64,000 nucleotides of DNA. Source: Flavobacterium hydrophilum (GTDB taxonomy: Bacteria > Bacteroidota > Bacteroidia > Flavobacteriales > Flavobacteriaceae). How positions within the stretch are numbered: the first letter of the stretch is position 1; every line of letters begins with the position of its first letter. Where the stretch lies: contig NZ_QJHL01000001.1 of the NCBI RefSeq assembly GCF_003202405.1, positions 1,736,001 to 1,800,000 on the forward strand, in the 5' to 3' direction. Shown here in pieces: positions 25,487-35,800 of this stretch. Under the pieces are notes generated by a model. It did no database searches, was not told the origin of the DNA, and saw only the letters and a list, made by a program, of their open reading frames with translations. Position numbers and translations under genes: made by a program.

Positions 25487-26314
25487 ATGAACCAAAAACA
25501 GGAAGAAAAATTAAAAACCCTCAGCTATTCAGGAATTTTCCTGTCCTGTTTTGCTGATTATAGCGAGAAGTGCATCCATGCTACACCAGAACATGTTTTG
25601 GTTTATATATATTCCGGAGAGCAGGTAATTGAAGATCGTGACAAAAAAATTACATTGCAAGAAGGTGATTGCGCTTTTATAAGAAGAGATCATCGTTTGA
25701 AAATGTATAAGAACAGTAAAGACGAAGATTTATACAAAGGCATTTCCCTTACCTTTAAAAGAAACCTACTACGTGAGTTTTACAGTAAAATAGATAAATC
25801 ACAATTACCAAAATACATACCTGTTTCAGATGATAATGTTTTTAAGCTAAAAGCTACACCAGCTATAGGAAGTTTGTTTCAATCACTTACACCCTATTTT
25901 GACAGCAATATAAAACCAACAGAAGAAATAACTCATTTAAAATTACAGGAAGGCATTTATGCTTTATTAAACAGTAGCGAACTTCTTTATCCTGTACTAT
26001 TTGATTTTGCAGAACCTTGGAAAGTCGATATTTTGGAGTTCCTAAATGAAAACTATATGGATGAATTGTCTATGGAACAAATAGCATCCTTTACAGGCCG
26101 CAGTCTGGCAACCTTTAAAAGAGATTTTAAAAAAATAAGCAATCTTACACCACAAAAATGGCTGATTAAAAAGAGACTTGAAGTAGCCTATATTAAACTT
26201 AAGGAAGAGGGCAAAAAAGTGCATGATGTGTATGTAGCTGTTGGGTTTAAAAATCCTTCGCACTTCTCGACAGCATTTAAAAAGCAGTATGGAATGCCAC
26301 CAACAGAAGTTTAG
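25487..26314 (+). CDS. AraC-family regulator
   Basis: This 275-residue protein has an N-terminal cupin-like sensing domain (about 25-150; VYIYSGEQVIEDRDKKITLQEGDCAFI). A C-terminal double helix-turn-helix follows (about 185-275; MEQIASFTGRSLATFKRDFKK, then VHDVYVAVGFKNPSHFSTAFKKQYGMPP). The organisation is that of ExsA/InvF-like AraC regulators. It is divergent from the aldo/keto reductase, its most likely target. A strong terminator follows the gene. Confidence 0.9.
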   Translation: MNQKQEEKLKTLSYSGIFLSCFADYSEKCIHATPEHVLVYIYSGEQVIEDRDKKITLQEGDCAFIRRDHRLKMYKNSKDEDLYKGISLTFKRNLLREFYSKIDKSQLPKYIPVSDDNVFKLKATPAIGSLFQSLTPYFDSNIKPTEEITHLKLQEGIYALLNSSELLYPVLFDFAEPWKVDILEFLNENYMDELSMEQIASFTGRSLATFKRDFKKISNLTPQKWLIKKRLEVAYIKLKEEGKKVHDVYVAVGFKNPSHFSTAFKKQYGMPPTEV

Positions 26315-26352
26315 ATTTATTATAAACTGAGCTTCTCAGAAAAGACATTTGA

Positions 26353-26388
26353 GCCTCGCAGTAAAGTTACTGCGAGGCTTTGTTTTTA
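26353..26388 (+). terminator. Terminator after AraC gene
   Basis: The 12-bp stem GCCTCGCAGTAA (26353-26364) pairs with TTACTGCGAGGC, has a very short loop and ends in TTTGTTTTT. Confidence 0.9.
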
Positions 26389-26425
26389 ATTTTGTATTGT
26401 AAAGAGATATTAAAAAAAGGTAAAA

Positions 26426-27001
26426 ATGAAAGTAAGAGCTGCAGATATATTTGAAAGATTGCGAAATGGCGAGACCATTACCCCAAACGCCCCTCAGGCT
26501 CATGAGCTTAGGGAAGCCTCATATGCTACTCAAGAATTACTGTTTCAAATGAATAGTTCTTCTAATCCTTATGAAATCCGAATGATATTGAGCCAAATTA
26601 CAAATACTCAAATTGATGAAAATACAACTGTATTTACACCACTGTATATCAATTATGGAAAGCATCTAAGTATTGGTAAAAATGTATTTATCAACTTCGA
26701 TTGTACATTTTTGGCATTAGGAGGCATAACAATAGAAGATAATGTGCTTATCGCGCCTAAAGTCAGCCTACTATCCGAAGGGCATCCCATCGCTATTAAT
26801 CAAAGACACTCACTAATTCCCGGTCATATTCATATTAAAAAAAATGCCTGGATAGGTGCAAATGCGACTATTCTTCCCGGAGTTACTATTGGGGAAAATG
26901 CAATTGTAGCAGCAGGAGCTGTAGTATCTAAAAATGTTCCTGACAATACTATTGTGGGAGGTGTTCCTGCAAAATTTATTAAAACAATAAGTGACAACTA
27001 A
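26426..27001 (+). CDS. Sugar O-acetyltransferase (maltose/galactoside acetyltransferase family)
   Basis: This 191-residue left-handed beta-helix acetyltransferase has an N-terminal helical Mac domain. Hexapeptide repeats follow ([37 protein letters not shown]), with the catalytic His in SEGHPI. The C-terminal [31 protein letters not shown] is typical of LacA/Maa. It transfers acetyl from acetyl-CoA to sugar hydroxyls. It is 9 bases upstream of the alpha/beta hydrolase gene, so they probably form an operon. Confidence 0.9.
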   Translation: MKVRAADIFERLRNGETITPNAPQAHELREASYATQELLFQMNSSSNPYEIRMILSQITNTQIDENTTVFTPLYINYGKHLSIGKNVFINFDCTFLALGGITIEDNVLIAPKVSLLSEGHPIAINQRHSLIPGHIHIKKNAWIGANATILPGVTIGENAIVAAGAVVSKNVPDNTIVGGVPAKFIKTISDN

Positions 27002-27010
27002 CAAAATAAC

Positions 27011-28087
27011 ATGATGAAAATTAAAATTTTAGCAATCGCCAGTCTAATGATATTGGGTCAGGCCTGTACCCAAAAAAAAGAAAAGAATCAATCCGAAAAA
27101 ACGAAAGAAATGAAACAAATATCATCAAAAGAATATACAACTTTTAAAGTCAGTGATAATGTTACAATGTATCGCGTTGCTTTTAAAAACCAATATAATA
27201 TGGATGTAGTAGGACATTTATTTATTCCAAATAATTTAGATCAGGACGCAAAACATCCAGCTATTGTTGTTGGGCATCCCATGGGAGCTGTAAAGGAACA
27301 AAGTGCTGATGTCTATGCTTCAAAAATGGCAGACTGTGGCTTTATAACTTTAGCGATTGATTTATCTTTTTGGGGAGAAAGCGCAGGTGAACCCCGAAAT
27401 GTGGTAGCTCCTGAAATTTACGCTGAAGATTTTAGTGCTGCTGTAGACTTTTTGGGAACACGCCCATTTGTGGATAGAAATGATATTGGAGCGATTGGAG
27501 TTTGCGGAAGCGGAAGCTTTGTTATTAGTGCGGCAAAGATTGACCCAAGAATGAAGGCTATTGCAACGGTTAGCATGTATGATATGGGTTCTGCAAGTCG
27601 TAATGCATTAAACCATTCTCAGACAGTCGATCAAAGAAAGAAAAATCAACTTGAAGCTGCAGAACAGCGCTATGTCGAATTCACAGGTGGCGAAACCAAA
27701 TATACCAGCGGAACTGTTCATCAATTGGATGACAAAACAGATCCTATACAGCGTGAATTTTATGAATTCTATCGCACTCCACGTGGCGAATATACTCCTA
27801 AAGGCGGATCTTCGGAAACTACAACCCATCCAACACTCAGCAGTAATACAAAATTCAATAATTTCTATCCGTTTAATGATATAGAAACTATTTCACCACG
27901 TCCGCTGCTTTTTATAACTGGCGACAAAGCTCATTCAAAAGAATTTAGTGAAGATGCTTATAAACGTGCTGCAGAGCCTAAAGAATTATATTATGTTAAA
28001 GATGCAGGACACGTAGATTTGTACGACAAAATTGAATTAATTCCATTCGATAAGTTAGAGTCATTTTTTAAAAAATATTTACATTAA
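27011..28087 (+). CDS. Alpha/beta hydrolase lipoprotein (dienelactone-hydrolase-like)
   Basis: This 358-residue protein has a lipoprotein signal (ILGQAC, Cys19), so it is probably anchored in a membrane. The alpha/beta hydrolase core starts VVGHLFIPNNL and AIVVGHPMGAVKEQ. The nucleophile elbow reads IGVCGSGS, with Cys165 or Ser167 as candidate nucleophile. A late His lies in DAGHVDLYDK. A Cys at the elbow resembles dienelactone hydrolases. An insert of about 70 residues (about 200-270) separates the elbow from the Asp/His part. Substrate unknown. Confidence 0.82.
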   Translation: MMKIKILAIASLMILGQACTQKKEKNQSEKTKEMKQISSKEYTTFKVSDNVTMYRVAFKNQYNMDVVGHLFIPNNLDQDAKHPAIVVGHPMGAVKEQSADVYASKMADCGFITLAIDLSFWGESAGEPRNVVAPEIYAEDFSAAVDFLGTRPFVDRNDIGAIGVCGSGSFVISAAKIDPRMKAIATVSMYDMGSASRNALNHSQTVDQRKKNQLEAAEQRYVEFTGGETKYTSGTVHQLDDKTDPIQREFYEFYRTPRGEYTPKGGSSETTTHPTLSSNTKFNNFYPFNDIETISPRPLLFITGDKAHSKEFSEDAYKRAAEPKELYYVKDAGHVDLYDKIELIPFDKLESFFKKYLH

Positions 28088-28160
28088 GAAATTTTAAGTT
28101 TTTAAAAATCATTATCGAAGTAGCTTCTAATACAATTAAATCTTCCTAACAAATCTAAAG

Positions 28161-28260
28161 GATAGAAGTGAAATCCTTTGCGGCGGGGTTTGCCGCAAAG
28201 ATTGCTTCGCCAATTCGCTTGCGCTCGGGTGGAACGTATAGTGGGAAAAGCTCCTAAAAA
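28161..28260 (+). repeat. Interspersed hairpin repeat, copy 2
   Basis: GATAGAAGTGAAATCC is followed by the stem CTTTGCGGC/GCCGCAAAG, AGATT, and CGTATAGTGGGAAAAGCTCC. A 25-base insertion separates the stem from the right flank compared with the other copies. It lies between convergent genes. The stem differs from other copies by paired changes. Confidence 0.75.
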
Positions 28261-28326
28261 GACATTAAATAAAGAATAAAGAGCATACCTGAAGAAAAGC
28301 AGCCAACTTCGGGTATGAATTCCTTA

Positions 28327-28830
28327 TTAGTCCCGCTGCGATATATTCTTTTCCGAAACAAAAAATAAACTTATAACTGGTCTCAATAAAGCTTTGGCCC
28401 AGTGCAGAAGAAAGACTTTCTTTAGCAAAAGCACAAAGCCGGCAAAAGAATTTGGTTTCTGGACATAAAGGTTCGCTCCCTTATCAAAGGTATCTTCAAT
28501 ATCTGCAGGATGGTCCCAGGTGGAGAGCATAACGGCAGGAATGTCCCGAAGGTCTTTATCACCCTTTATTTCTTCTAACGCCTGCTTCCCTCCTTTAACG
28601 GGCATATTGATATCTATAAAAATAATATCGGGATCGGGCTGGGATTTATCTTTTAAGGCATCCACGAGCTGCTGCCCGTTTTCAACCGTAGTTACATCAG
28701 AGGGAATATCAGCCTCATCCAGGGCATCGATGAATAATTCCTGGTCGTCCTTATCATCCTCGGCCAGTATAATTTTTACCGGCTCTTTTTCATTTAAGTT
28801 TTCGGCAGACGGGTTTTCAGAGCTTATCAT
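28327..28830 (-). CDS. Single-domain response regulator (Rcp1/CheY-like)
   Basis: This 167-residue protein is essentially one receiver domain (about 17-140) with acidic pair E24/D25/D26 (LAEDDKDD), phospho-Asp73 (IIFIDINMP), Thr104 (MLST) and Lys125 (VQKP). There is no output domain; the last 25 residues are hydrophobic and basic. Such Rcp1-type regulators pass phosphate between kinases or act on partners. Local GC is higher than the surroundings, which might mean recent transfer. No kinase gene is adjacent. Confidence 0.9.
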   Translation of the reverse strand: MISSENPSAENLNEKEPVKIILAEDDKDDQELFIDALDEADIPSDVTTVENGQQLVDALKDKSQPDPDIIFIDINMPVKGGKQALEEIKGDKDLRDIPAVMLSTWDHPADIEDTFDKGANLYVQKPNSFAGFVLLLKKVFLLHWAKALLRPVISLFFVSEKNISQRD

Positions 28831-29488
28831 CTTGAAGCGTTTTTATAATTCCCAAAAGTACTAAAAATGCTTAAATGAAATGATAACCTGCAAAATTTAA
28901 GACCTCAGGTTTAAGGATTCTGCCTGAAATCCATCCTGTGAAGTCTTAGCGGCATCTGTGACCTGAATTTGAACTCTAGTGCCGTAATTATTTGACCTGT
29001 GCATTATCCCCTTTGGCGGGACCAATTGTAGGTCCCATTGCACTAGGGTAGTTATGATTTTGAGTTTTTAAAAAATATCATTTGTGAGCCTTGCCGTATC
29101 CACTTTTATAATTGTCATGGGAATTATAAAAAAATAAAACTTATTCATGTAAAACCACAACCATTAAGTTGCACCTTTGAAGTATAAATCAACCTGGTTT
29201 TACCTTAGTAAATTTTCAAGCGCAAAATCATATCATATAAATAGTTCTGCAGTGTTCATTCCAAGGACTACTATTCTGTGTTTATTTATCTTTAATTCAG
29301 TCAGATCTCTGAGAAGAATTTGTAAGTAGACATAAAATGGAAGATTATGTTTATTATGGACGCCCGTCTAATACGCAAGTATCTGACGGGTTTTCCATTT
29401 ATAATAAAAAGTTTCAAGGCTGATTTACTTCATAGTAAAATAACTTCTTTCTATTAATGTTAATAAAAACATAATTAAAAGCTATGTT
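28831..29488. other. Spacer between response regulator and cold-shock gene, with structured segment
   Basis: No protein gene is supportable in about 660 bases. A hairpin GGGACC/GGTCCC lies near 29018-29036, and a strong structured element lies at 29336-29400 (listed separately). The rest is AT-rich and featureless to me. Confidence 0.45.
29336..29400 (+). ncRNA. Structured element with GCAA tetraloop hairpin (possible small RNA end)
   Basis: The inner hairpin is CCCGTC-TA-ATAC-GCAA-GTAT-CT-GACGGG (29363-29390): two stems, a symmetric 2x2 internal loop and a GNRA-type GCAA tetraloop, followed by TTTT. An outer pair, AAATGGAA (29336-29343) with TTCCATTT (29393-29400), encloses it. No protein gene is immediately upstream, so this could end a small RNA or be part of a long cspA leader. 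Transcription is not shown. Confidence 0.4.
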
Positions 29489-29520
29489 TTGATTTGCTGT
29501 TTTTTAATAGCCTACATTTG
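29489..29520 (+). promoter_or_regulatory. Promoter of cold-shock gene
   Basis: TTG at 29489-29491, a 21-base spacer and TACATTTG at 29513-29520 match the Bacteroidota consensus, 19 bases before the ATG. The leader is then very short, unlike the long 5' UTR of E. coli cspA. Confidence 0.75.
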
Positions 29521-29539
29521 GATAAATTAAATATTTAAG

Positions 29540-29731
29540 ATGCAAGAAGGTACAGTAAAATTTTTCAATGAAGAAAAAGGATTCGGATTTATAACACCCA
29601 ATAATGGTGGTAACGAAGTTTTTGTTCATGTTTCAGGTCTATCAGAAAACATTCGTGAAAGCGACTCAGTTCGATATGACATCGAAGAAGGCCGAAGAGG
29701 TCCAAACGCAGTAAACGTAATCATAGCGTAA
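29540..29731 (+). CDS. Cold-shock domain protein
   Basis: This 63-residue CSD protein contains KFFNEEKGFGFITP (RNP1: KGFGFI) and VFVHVSGL (RNP2), and ends GRRGPNAVNVIIA. It binds single-stranded RNA and DNA as a chaperone. It is monocistronic, with a consensus promoter upstream and an intrinsic terminator downstream. Confidence 0.95.
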   Translation: MQEGTVKFFNEEKGFGFITPNNGGNEVFVHVSGLSENIRESDSVRYDIEEGRRGPNAVNVIIA

Positions 29732-29753
29732 CATAGTTATAGAACTAGTTTAT

Positions 29754-29784
29754 AAAAGCATCTGTCTTAAACAGGTGCTTTTTA
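29754..29784 (+). terminator. Terminator of cold-shock gene
   Basis: The stem AAAAGCATCTGT/ACAGGTGCTTTT (one wobble pair) has a 5-base loop and ends in T-rich DNA. Confidence 0.85.
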
Positions 29785-30543
29785 TTTTAGCAAATTTAGG
29801 AAATGCTCTTCTCATTGATTTGCTAAATTAGTTTTAAGCATTCTATCAGAAATAAAACCATGAAACGGCAGACCCAATATTAGTATTAAAAGTCTTAAGC
29901 TAAAATGAGTTTCATGTTTTTAGACTCCGTTCAAAAAATCAAAGCATCAACACTTTCAATTTCAGGTAATACCTCTGGTTTATAGTTGCCCTAAAAATGA
30001 TTTCAATGTTGATAAATACGATTATGAGCTGTTCAGCTGATACTTTAAACCTGGTAATTTTCGACTCTTGTTTTAAAAAAGTAATACTGATTGCTTACTA
30101 CCTCAAAAAAGTCGCCATACTATTGATTTTTAAATTAAGTTATGACCTGCTTATTTTTTTTTTTAAATAGATATTTTTTCTCGACACTCACATAGTCTTT
30201 ACGAAACTTTACAACAATTGAAGTTCATTTCAAAGAGAATACTGAAATATTACAGATCGCAATTGTTTAATTATTTTAATAAAACATTAAACAAAACAAT
30301 GTTTATTTTATTTAACTTAGCTATTCACTTTGAGTTTTATTTGAATATGCAGAAGCAATTAAAGAAATAACCGATATAAGAGTAAACTGCAGCAGGCAAT
30401 TTTTAAATAACAAAATAACAAGCAGAAATAATCAAAGGTTAACTATTGAAATTATGATACACTATATTAAATACCTGTAACAGAAATATTTTAAAGCACT
30501 AGCGTGGCTATAATAACCTCCACCAATTAAACCTAAACATCTC
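29785..30543. other. Long gene-free region upstream of PAS kinase
   Basis: About 760 bases of AT-rich sequence with only very short ORFs. No RNA gene, repeat copy or clear promoter is recognisable. It may contain decayed coding sequence, but I cannot trace a family. Confidence 0.4.
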
Positions 30544-32052
30544 ATGTATCAAAACTCATCCCTTTTACAAAATATAATTGACTCTATTCCCCTACCCATT
30601 GGGGTGTATGTGGGAGATAATCTAAAAATTGAATTAGCCAATGCCGCAATGATCAAAACTTACGGAAAAGGAAATGATGTAATTGGAAAAACCTATCTTG
30701 ACATTGTTCCCGAAATTGAAAAACAACAAATTTTGGATCAGGCATTAGGTGTACTTAAAACCGGAATAGCTTTTCATGCTATAGGTAAAAAAGTAGATCT
30801 GGTAATAGAGGGAATGATGAAGGAACATTATTTTAATTATAGTTTTATACCCCTTTTTGATAATTACGGAAATGTCTATGGTGTAGTTAATACCGGCACT
30901 GATGTAACCGATTTTCAACTGGCAAAAGAAGAAGTACAAAACTCGAATGAAAGACTTAAAATGGCTATTGACAGTTCTGGAATAGGAAGTTATGAAATAG
31001 ACCTTATTACAAAAAAAATTAAAACATCCGGAAACTTTGATGCTATGTGCTCAATTGAGAACGAAGTAACCAATGAAGATTTAATTGCAAAACTTCATCC
31101 TGATGACCTGCCTGCACGTGAAAAAGCACATCAGGAAGCTAAAACAAGCGGAAGAATAAGCTATGAGGCCCGAATTATCAATAATGATAATTCTGCCCGC
31201 TGGACTAAAATTGAAGGCAAGATTTTAAAAGATAAAGATGGCAATCCAAAAATTATAATTGGAATTATCCAGGATATCCATGAGCAGAGAGAGTTTGAAG
31301 AAGAATTAAAAAAACAGGTTGCCAGCCGTACAGATGAAGTAACACGGTCAAATAATGATCTCATGCAATTTGCCGGTGCAGTCAGCCATGATCTTAGAGA
31401 GCCACTGCGAAAAATTAAAATTTTCAATAATCTTTTAAGAAATGATATAGAAGGGTATGTTAACGAAAAATCTAAAAAATACCTTCACAAAGTAAGCCAG
31501 TCTGCCCAGAGAATGGAAAATATTATCGAGGGAATCCTAACCTACTCTACATTGGATAAAACATTACAAGTTATTGAAACCGTAGATCTCAATGAAGTTA
31601 TTGAAAATATAAAAATAGACCTAGAACTGGTCATAAGAGAAAAAGATGCCATTTTAGTTACCAGTGACCTTCCAAAAATACAGGGTGCGCCAATTCTAAT
31701 TAACCAGCTTTTCTATAACCTGATACAAAATGCTTTAAAATTTTCAAAAACAAATCAGCCGCCCAGGGTTATAATAACCAATACTATTATAAATAGAGAT
31801 GCTCAGGATTTGGTACAAATTACAATCAAGGATAATGGCATAGGCCTCGATGCAGCATTTGCAGAGAAAATTTTTACGGCATTTGAAAGACTGCATTCTA
31901 AAGATGAGTACGAAGGTAATGGCCTTGGTCTGGCACTCTGCAGAAAAATCGTTAAAAGACACAATGGAAAAATCACTGCAACAGGTGAAAAAGACAACGG
32001 GGCGGAATTTACAGTTACACTTCCCTTAAGACAAAAAATGGATACTATATAA
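30544..32052 (+). CDS. PAS-domain sensor histidine kinase
   Basis: This 502-residue protein has two PAS domains (about 5-130 and 135-255, the second ending in a PAC-like IIGIIQDIHEQREF). HisKA follows with phospho-acceptor His282 in AVSHDLREPLRKI. The HATPase domain has an N-box (LIQNALKFSKT), DNGIGLD and GNGLGLALCRKI. No transmembrane segment is visible, so it is a cytosolic sensor. It resembles bacteriophytochrome-type kinases. Its natural partner would be the decayed receiver gene 135 bases downstream. Confidence 0.93.
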   Translation: MYQNSSLLQNIIDSIPLPIGVYVGDNLKIELANAAMIKTYGKGNDVIGKTYLDIVPEIEKQQILDQALGVLKTGIAFHAIGKKVDLVIEGMMKEHYFNYSFIPLFDNYGNVYGVVNTGTDVTDFQLAKEEVQNSNERLKMAIDSSGIGSYEIDLITKKIKTSGNFDAMCSIENEVTNEDLIAKLHPDDLPAREKAHQEAKTSGRISYEARIINNDNSARWTKIEGKILKDKDGNPKIIIGIIQDIHEQREFEEELKKQVASRTDEVTRSNNDLMQFAGAVSHDLREPLRKIKIFNNLLRNDIEGYVNEKSKKYLHKVSQSAQRMENIIEGILTYSTLDKTLQVIETVDLNEVIENIKIDLELVIREKDAILVTSDLPKIQGAPILINQLFYNLIQNALKFSKTNQPPRVIITNTIINRDAQDLVQITIKDNGIGLDAAFAEKIFTAFERLHSKDEYEGNGLGLALCRKIVKRHNGKITATGEKDNGAEFTVTLPLRQKMDTI

Positions 32053-32186
32053 AAGCTATACTTTTTACACTTTTATGAAATCACGCTAGGAATTTATCCA
32101 GTATTTATCAGTACGAATAACTGATTATTGAATAACTATCAGATGAATTTCAAGGGCAGTATTGATTTTAAATCAAACATGAAGCA

Positions 32187-32365
32187 TTGATTAACAAATC
32201 AATACTGCATATAATCATCATAGAAGATGACCTGGATGATCAGGAACTTCTAAACGATGTATTTTTATCACTCAAGTATCCCAATGAAATTATCTTTTTT
32301 TCAGATGGAGAATATGGTTAAAATGCGTATCTCCAAACTACGTAAAATGATATATTAATTGAAAG
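32187..32365 (+). pseudogene. Decayed response-regulator gene
   Basis: One frame reads LINKSILHIIIIEDDLDDQE and continues LLNDVFLSLKYPNEIIFFSDGEYG before a stop at 32319. This is the clear N-terminal half of an Rcp1-type receiver (IIIIEDDLDDQ gives the acidic pair). The frame resumes beyond the stop as NAYLQTT, then another stop, close to the 'GEYALNYLxTT' expected of the family. No ATG precedes it and the phospho-Asp half is gone. It sits where a partner receiver of the upstream kinase would be. Confidence 0.75.
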
Positions 32366-32392
32366 AGGTTGTGAATTGCCTCTTTTTTATTT
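32362..32392 (+). terminator. Terminator after kinase/decayed receiver unit
   Basis: The stem AAAGAGG (32362-32368)/CCTCTTT (32379-32385) has a 10-base loop and ends in a T-rich run. Confidence 0.6.
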
Positions 32393-32484
32393 TTTTAAAA
32401 TAGCATTTTTATTTAAAATCCATATTATTTGTCCGCAGAAAGTCAACGCTGTTTACCTCAGGCACGAAGAGAAAGTAGAAAAAT

Positions 32485-32895
32485 TCAGTCAACAGTAATT
32501 CGGTCAAGAAACTCTTTGGTAATTGGCTTAACGTGAAAAGCAACCACATTCTTATCGCTAAGTGATCGGGCAATATCTTCATTATCAATTGTTGAAGATA
32601 GAATATAGGTCCTGCAATAATTTTTTAAAGTGAGAGACAGTTTGTCATAGGCTTCCATAAAATCAAACCCTGACATAACGGGCATATATATATCGACAAA
32701 TATTACCTGTGGCAAAACATCAATATTTTCCTGATTTTCCTGGAGGTATTTAAGAGCCTCTGCTGCATCTGAATATTCTAAAACATTTTTCCCAAAATTA
32801 TTTTTAATGATCATACGTGACGGAATATAAAGATCTATAATATTGTCATCAATAATCATTACGTTTTCAAATTTTGCTTGTGATCCTGTTATCAT
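32485..32895 (-). CDS. Single-domain response regulator
   Basis: This 136-residue receiver has acidic pair D16/D17 (MIIDDNIID), phospho-Asp68 (VIFVDIYMP), Ser/Thr in ILSST and Lys in VKPI. There is no output domain. It overlaps the end of the multi-PAS kinase gene by 4 bases and is the last gene of a three-gene operon. It is probably the direct phosphate acceptor of that kinase. Family members control phosphorelays rather than DNA binding. Confidence 0.92.
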   Translation of the reverse strand: MITGSQAKFENVMIIDDNIIDLYIPSRMIIKNNFGKNVLEYSDAAEALKYLQENQENIDVLPQVIFVDIYMPVMSGFDFMEAYDKLSLTLKNYCRTYILSSTIDNEDIARSLSDKNVVAFHVKPITKEFLDRITVD

Positions 32896-35800
32896 GGTTT
32901 CAAATTTTTTAGTTTGATAATAAATGTGGTTCCTTGCCCCTTCTCTGACTTTAATTCTATGGAACCCTGCAAAATTTCTATAGTATCTTTTACGATATAT
33001 AAGCCGATACCCGAGCCGTCCTTATTGCCGGATATTCGAAAAAACATCTCAAATATTTTTTGATGATATTCTGGCGCAATTCCAATCCCGTTATCAGCAA
33101 TAATAATATTAAGATTTTCTTTATCTGAACATCCTGTTATTCTTATATATTTATCACATTCCTCTCTTTTGTGATATTTTATAGCATTTGAAATAAGGTT
33201 TTCTAAGATGGTATTCAATCGCAGCCTGTCTGTGTAAAAGGGATACAGTTCTTTTATATCAATTTCATAATTAATTCCTTTCGCTTCGCTCACACTTTGA
33301 AGCGAATCCAATATACCATATACTGTTTCCTGAATCGAAATCTTTTCGACTTCAAGTCCTGTGCGGTTGTTTCGGGAGTAATTTAAAATATTTTTAATGA
33401 ACTCATCCAAACGGTTGATACTATTGCGTATCATTTTAGCATGTTCAAGAGTATCTTCCTCCTCACTTTCATCTTCTATAAAAGAAAGCAGCCCAAGAAT
33501 TGAGGTAAGAGGAGAACGTAAATCATGGGATACGCTATAAACAAAACGATCCAGTTCTGAATTAGTTTTGATAAGTTCCTTATTTCGTCTTTCTAAATTT
33601 AGTTCTGCTTTTTTTCGATCTGTAATGTCGTTAGAAAGGATGAAACGTGCAGGAATTCCTTCATAAATTATTTCATGCGCAATGATTTCTACCGGAATAA
33701 TGGTGCCGTCTTTCTTCTGATGATTCCACACTCCCCTATTAAAACTTGTTGCATTAATTTCTGAAGAATTAAGTGATTTTATGAAATTATCTTTATCGTG
33801 GTCTGGTCTTATGTCCAGAACATTCATCGAAAGGAATTCCTCACGGCTATATCCATATTGCAGCACTGCCATTTTATTGACATCTAAAAATTTTAAAGTA
33901 ACTAAATCAATAACCCACATTGCCATTGGATTATGGTCAAAGAGGTAACGGTATTTTTTTTCATTTTCTTTAAGGGTGTTCTGCGCTTTTTTATGTTCAC
34001 TAATATCACGGACAAAGAGAAGCGTGTTTCCATCTTTAAGTTTTTTTGCAGACAATTCTACATCAAGCAAAATTCCGTCCTTTCTTTTAACCCTTCGTTC
34101 ATCCCTTATTGTTTTTCCCCGTTTTAATGCGTCTGTTCTTAAAGGACTTACCTTAAGATCTTCCTCCAAAAAGAAGTCTTCTATAGAAAGCTGTAAAATC
34201 TCTTTTTTCGAATAGCCTAATTTATCACAGGCATAGTGATTTGCCTCAATGATTTTCATTGACTCATCCATAAAACAAATGGCATCGCTTGCCTGTTCGA
34301 TAAGAGAATTATAACGAAGTAAGCTGTCTTCTATCTTTTTGCGGGATAAAACTTGTTCTGTTACATCATTGGCAAAGAATAGAATACCGTCAATAGTTCC
34401 GTCAATACCTCTATGTGCCTGATAAATAAAATTTAAATAAGTATCATGCAGTTTTCCATCTCCATGATAATCAAATTTAATCAGCATTTCATTGGCTGAA
34501 AAGGTTTCTCCGGTTTTATAAACCGTATCTAAAAATTCAAAAATCCCTTGTGCTTCAAGCTCAGGCAAAACTTCTTTTACTGTTTTGCCAATGATATCTT
34601 TTTTATCAATTAATTTCAGGTATAAATTGTTTGCCAGTTCATAAACATGATTAGGTCCTTTTAAAATCCCCATACAGGAGGGAGCCTGCAAATACAAATC
34701 ATCGAACCGCTGTCTTTCAATTTCAAAGGCTTTTTCTAATTTTTTTTTATCGGTGATATCTTTGGCTATTCCATAACTAATTTTATAAACATCATCCCAG
34801 GCTGCAGACCAAAGTAAGTAAACAATATTTCCGTTTTTATGGATATATCGATTTTCAAACATAGTTAACTGTACGCCATTTTGAACATTATTAACCGCAT
34901 CTATGGTAATTTCAATATCATCATGAAATATTAAGTCCATATACTTTTTGCCTATCAATTCTTCAGGCTTATATCCTAAAATAATTTCTGAGGCTTTATT
35001 CACATTTACAAACAGCCCCTTTTCATCATAGGAACAAATCAAATCCACTGAGAAATTTAAAATTTTATTATTATCATTTAAGGACTTCTGGAGTGCTTTA
35101 GTCGTCCCGGAAAGTTCTATTTCTGCTATTTTACGTTCAGATATATCATGATGTTCAATCAACGCCATGTTTTCAGAGCTTTCAAATCTACTCACCCTCA
35201 TATTAAACCACATGTCTTTTTGAGGAGAATGACAGGGATATTCTAAATAAAATTCATTTACGATACCGTTAAGAACGTTTTTAATTCCTTTCAATGCTTT
35301 AAAAGCAAATTCTTCTGTACCTATATTTTGAATATTACATGCCTCAAAATAGTTTGCTCCTTCGCCATATTTTTCCTGAGGATACCCGCCATTATTTTGG
35401 GCAAATGTATTCCATGATTTATTTACTTTAAGAATGGTTCCTTTTGCATTTATAACAGCAATATGAGAAGCTAATGAATCAAGGATTCCTGTACTGAAAG
35501 ATTCGCTCATTTTAAAAGCATCATCAGCCTTTTTTTGCTCGGATAGATTATCAATAACCTCAAAACTCTGTTTTTCTTTATATGATTTTGAAATTGATTT
35601 CTCGAAAAAAGTATTATTGTTGCTGCTGTTAAAAAAAATAAAATCCTTGTTAATCCATTCAACAACATCCTCTTGACCAATAATTTTAGAAACAAAAATA
35701 AATGGAATTTGTGGCGCCAGCTTTTCCTTTATTTCAAATGCAGTAATCCCATCAAAAAATGAAAGGGAATAATTGGAAATTATCAGATCTGGTTTAAACT

